Positions 61,361 through 64,000 of a DNA stretch of 64,000 bases are shown one piece after another. The notes below the pieces were generated by a model that was not told the origin of the DNA, made no database searches, and was given only the letters and a program-made list of their open reading frames with translations. Position 1 is the stretch's first letter, and every line of letters starts with the position of its first letter. Origin of the DNA: CAIYRG01 sp963747255. Lineage in GTDB: Bacteria > Pseudomonadota > Alphaproteobacteria > Micropepsales > Micropepsaceae. The stretch lies in the NCBI GenBank assembly GCA_963747255.1, contig CAVVEG010000003.1, forward strand, positions 186,001 to 250,000, written 5' to 3'. A program made the translations under genes and the position numbers.

Positions 61361-62335
61361 TCAGGACTTTAGCCAGCGAGCCGCATCCTTGGCGTGATAC
61401 GTCAGGATGATCTGCGCCCCGGCCCGCTGAATTCCCGTCAGAATTTCCAGCACCACTCTCTTTTCCTCGATCCAATCGTTTTGCGCAGCGGCCTTCACCA
61501 TCGAAAATTCGCCGCTGACATTGTAGGCCGCCACCGGAACATCAAAACGATCGCGCACGCCGCGAATAATATCCAAATAAGGCAGCGCCGGTTTCACCAT
61601 AATCACGTCCGCGCCCTCTTCCAAGTCCAGTTCTACTTCCTTCATCGCTTCGCGCGAATTTGCGGGGTCCATCTGATAACTGCGGCGGTCGCCGAACTTC
61701 GGCGCCGATTCTGCCGCTTCGCGGAACGGTCCGTAGAAGCCGGAACAGTATTTGGCAGCGTAAGAAACAATGGGAATATTTTCAAACTTGTGGGCGTCGA
61801 GTTTCGCCCGGACGGCGCCTACCCGCCCGTCCATCATGTCCGAAGGAGCGACCACATGCGCACCAGCCCGCGCGTGGGAAAGCGCCTGTTCCGCCAGAAT
61901 TTCCAGCGTCGGATCGTTCACAATTTCTCCGTTTTCGATCACACCGCAGTGCCCGTGGTCCGTATACTCACAGAGGCACACGTCCGTTATCACCAACAGA
62001 TCGAGCTTCGCCTTGCGGATGGCCTCGATGGCCTTTTGCACCACGCCGTCCGCTGCAAGCGAGGTGGCACCGCGGGCATCCTTCTTCTCTGGCAGCCCAA
62101 ACAGAATGACGCCTGGGATGCCGAGCGCCTCCACTTCCCTGCACTCTTCAACAATTTGATCGGCAGATTGCTGGTAAATGCCAGGCATGGAACTGACTTC
62201 CTTGCGCACTTTGTTTCCCGGACAGACAAACATGGGGTAAATGAACCCAGCGGCGCTGAGGCGCGTCTCTCGCACAAGCCCTCGTAAAGCCTCGGTTCGG
62301 CGCAGACGTCTGGGGCGATCGATAGGAAAACTCAT
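61361..62335 (-). CDS. hemB: Delta-aminolevulinic acid dehydratase (porphobilinogen synthase)
   Basis: 324 aa. Catalytic zinc Cys cluster D-V-C-L-C-E-Y-T-D-H-G-H-C-G, Schiff-base Lys in Y-A-A-K-Y-C-S-G-F-Y-G and V-M-V-K-P-A-L-P-Y. The zinc-type cysteines are kept, so this is a Zn-dependent enzyme. Start overlaps the hemD stop by ATGA (62332-62335). Confidence 0.97.
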   Translation of the reverse strand: MSFPIDRPRRLRRTEALRGLVRETRLSAAGFIYPMFVCPGNKVRKEVSSMPGIYQQSADQIVEECREVEALGIPGVILFGLPEKKDARGATSLAADGVVQKAIEAIRKAKLDLLVITDVCLCEYTDHGHCGVIENGEIVNDPTLEILAEQALSHARAGAHVVAPSDMMDGRVGAVRAKLDAHKFENIPIVSYAAKYCSGFYGPFREAAESAPKFGDRRSYQMDPANSREAMKEVELDLEEGADVIMVKPALPYLDIIRGVRDRFDVPVAAYNVSGEFSMVKAAAQNDWIEEKRVVLEILTGIQRAGAQIILTYHAKDAARWLKS

Positions 62336-63159
62336 TCTGGTTTCGCTCCTGCAGGCAAGCCCTGATGAGGCTTGGTGAAAAACTCTGCCAGCGCCGCGAC
62401 AATCGCAGTGACGGTGGTGTCGCGAGCAACAACGATTCGCGTCGCACCCGCCTCGCGCAGCGCCCCCTTCGTCACCGGCCCGACTGCCGCAAACGCAGCT
62501 TCCTGAGAGAAGGCCAAAAACCGGGCGTGGCCCAAAAGATCGAAGAAGTGATGTACGGCTGATGGGCTAAAGAACAGGACCGCATCCGCTCCCTCACGCA
62601 GCACAGCGTCGTATGTACGCATTTCCTGCTCCGACGTGGCCACCGTAGTATAGGCGGTCACTTCGGACACAACGGCGCCCAAGTGATTCAGCGTGTCCAC
62701 AATATCGCGGCTAGCGCGGTCGCTACGCGGCAGTAGTACTCTCTTTCCCTTGACCTGCGCGCCTAATTCTTCCGCGAGCGCAATACCCTGGTGCCTTGTG
62801 GCAACGTATGCGACCTTGAGCCCGGCGTTCCGCACAGATTCGGCCGTTGCCGGGCCCACGGCGGCAATGCTTACATCGACCAGCGTTTTCGCCAAGTGCA
62901 ATCCCAGGAAGTCGCTTCTCTCCTGCAAGGCGCGCACGGCATTCTGACTGGTCAGAAACACCCAGTCGTATCTTCCGAGGTTCCGAATGGTGTCATCCAA
63001 CGGCCTTAGATCTTCGGGCGGCGCAAACGCCACGAGCGGCAACGCAATTGGGATTGCCCCCTGTTCCCGCAATGCCGCAAGCAGCGACTCGCTTTGCTCC
63101 GCCGCTCGCGTCACCACCACGCGCTTCCCCGCCAGCGCTTTGATAGCCGCTTCAACCAC
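62332..63159 (-). CDS. hemD: Uroporphyrinogen-III synthase
   Basis: 275 aa from a GTG at 63159 that overlaps the hemC stop (GTGGTTGA); AAGAGGTG lies upstream. Two-lobed HemD fold: G-K-R-V-V-V-T-R-A-A-E-Q at the start, W-V-F-L-T-S-Q-N-A-V, A-A-V-G-P-A-T-A, L-L-P-R-S-D-R-A-S-R-D, and V-L-F-F-S-P-S-A-V near the end. The family is poorly conserved, but the position between hemC and hemB settles it. Confidence 0.93.
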   Translation of the reverse strand: MVEAAIKALAGKRVVVTRAAEQSESLLAALREQGAIPIALPLVAFAPPEDLRPLDDTIRNLGRYDWVFLTSQNAVRALQERSDFLGLHLAKTLVDVSIAAVGPATAESVRNAGLKVAYVATRHQGIALAEELGAQVKGKRVLLPRSDRASRDIVDTLNHLGAVVSEVTAYTTVATSEQEMRTYDAVLREGADAVLFFSPSAVHHFFDLLGHARFLAFSQEAAFAAVGPVTKGALREAGATRIVVARDTTVTAIVAALAEFFTKPHQGLPAGAKPE

Positions 63160-64000
63160 GGGAACGCTGCACCTCTTCCAGAATGTTCCGAGCACCGCCA
63201 TCTGCGAGGAGTTGCGCCATGCGCTCGCCCAGTTGCGCCGCTTGTTCCGGAGGAGCCGTCGCGCGCTGGCGAATGTATTGCACACCGTCGACCGAACAGA
63301 CTACGGCTTCCATCACCAATTCACCGCGCTCCAGACGCGCCCAAGCCCCCAGCGGGACCTGGCAGCCACCCTGCAGCGTGGAGAGCAACGCGCGTTCCGC
63401 GATGATGGCTGTGCGCGTTTCCGCATCGTCCAACTTCCCTAAAATCTCGGCGGCTTCCGTATCTTTCGTGCGCGATTCAATGGCAATGGCGCCTTGCCCC
63501 ACAGCAGGAAGAGAAATGTCGGTGGAAAGCGGTTCGGTGATTTTCTGACTCCAGCCCAAGCGGTCCAGCCCTGCTTTGGAGAGCACGATCGCGTCGTACT
63601 CGCCGCCTTCCACCTTGCGAAGACGCGTATCGACATTCCCGCGCAACTCGCGAATATCCAGGTCCGGCCGGAAGTGCCGCAACTGCGCCTGGCGGCGCAG
63701 GCTGCCGGTGCCCACCCGCGCACACTGCTTCAGATTCGAGAGGGTTTCGCCCCGGTGGGAAATCAGGCAATCGCGTACGTCGTCGCGGCGGCACACGGCA
63801 GGGAAAAACAGCCTTCCTGGCGTCTCGGTCGGGATATCTTTCACGCTGTGAACGGCCAGGTCTACATTTTCTGCCAACAGCGCTTCCTCCAGTTCTTTGA
63901 TGAAGATTCCTTTGCCACCGATTTGCGTCAACGGGGCCTGCTGCATCTTGTCGCCCGACGTCTTGATAATGATAATTTCGGCTTCCACTCCGGCAACCTG
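63152..64000 (-). CDS. hemC: Porphobilinogen deaminase (hydroxymethylbilane synthase), 5' end off the window
   Basis: About 282 of ~305 codons are present; the frame is open to the edge. Marks: K-T-S-G-D-K, G-G-K-G-I-F-I-K-E-L, H-S-V-K-D-I-P-T (catalytic region), G-T-G-S-L-R-R-Q-A-Q-L, and L-Q-G-G-C-Q-V-P-L-G with the Cys that holds the dipyrromethane cofactor. First of the visible hemC-hemD-hemB-hemL series. Confidence 0.96.
   Translation of the reverse strand, partial: QVAGVEAEIIIIKTSGDKMQQAPLTQIGGKGIFIKELEEALLAENVDLAVHSVKDIPTETPGRLFFPAVCRRDDVRDCLISHRGETLSNLKQCARVGTGSLRRQAQLRHFRPDLDIRELRGNVDTRLRKVEGGEYDAIVLSKAGLDRLGWSQKITEPLSTDISLPAVGQGAIAIESRTKDTEAAEILGKLDDAETRTAIIAERALLSTLQGGCQVPLGAWARLERGELVMEAVVCSVDGVQYIRQRATAPPEQAAQLGERMAQLLADGGARNILEEVQRSRG

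Noticed and set aside
1..64000. CRISPR arrays, insertion sequences, phage genes
   Set aside because: No direct-repeat arrays with regular spacers, no transposase or integrase-like protein, and no terminal repeats around the join were seen.

Overview
The window reads as two unlike blocks joined near base 20,640-20,650. Block 1 (1 to about 20,648) looks alphaproteobacterial: ThrS, InfC, an isoquinoline-oxidoreductase-type molybdenum enzyme, pirin, a TonB-dependent receptor, and a murQ/nagB-II/nagA amino-sugar set. Five genes in this block (murQ, nagA, the large UxaA/SuyB-type subunit, a threonine-dehydratase-type enzyme, an EamA transporter) each carry one single-base frameshift in an otherwise well conserved protein. 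The last of them is also cut off after about 120 codons, exactly where the sequence character changes. Block 2 (about 20,650-64,000) looks like Acidobacteriota (inferred from protein character: citrate synthase, PilZ proteins, M14 peptidase, hem operon). Its genes are all intact, apart from hemC, which runs off the window. A misjoined metagenomic contig explains this best; recent transfer is the alternative.

Block 1 layout: molybdenum hydroxylase pair (minus); exported beta-propeller/cytochrome protein, then an exported protein of unknown function, separated by a 13-bp-arm hairpin; PilZ; O-methyltransferase; ModA-like binding protein; pirin; murQ diverging from nagB-II-nagA; a minus-strand operon of a small SAF subunit, a large UxaA/SuyB-type subunit and an Ldh2-type dehydrogenase; TonB receptor; YihY; thrS; infC (with a non-ATG start); threonine dehydratase; truncated EamA.

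Block 2 layout: gltA; three small PilZ/unknown genes; a large M14 peptidase; chemosensory operon 1 on the minus strand (TonB_C protein-mcp-cheW-cheR-cheA-cheB-cheY-cheX, 36,660 to 28,560); a plus-strand histidine kinase-receiver-NtrC-type regulator operon (37,022-41,180); a PilZ-like/unknown/pseudo-receiver trio (41,462-43,982); chemosensory operon 2 (44,115-54,139: receiver, cheW, PilJ-like mcp, cheR, tandem-Hpt CheA-REC hybrid, cheB, two cheW-like, PATAN/DUF4388 pseudo-receiver, receiver with coiled coil); a Tat-signal small protein with an amidase; a hybrid kinase; DUF421; DUF4337; and hemL-hemB-hemD-hemC on the minus strand.

The most interesting signal is regulatory. Good sigma-54 (-24/-12) promoter matches with exact GG-N10-GC spacing lie before chemosensory operon 1 (36,702-36,716, minus), before the PilZ-like trio (41,334-41,349) and before chemosensory operon 2 (44,063-44,078). 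Each has, roughly 90-190 bp upstream, the same palindrome (GTCTCA-N3-TGAGAC type) plus extra half-sites. The sigma-54 activator with an intact GAFTGA loop sits between them. I infer a self-contained regulon in which one kinase-receiver-activator operon switches on two flanking chemosensory systems.
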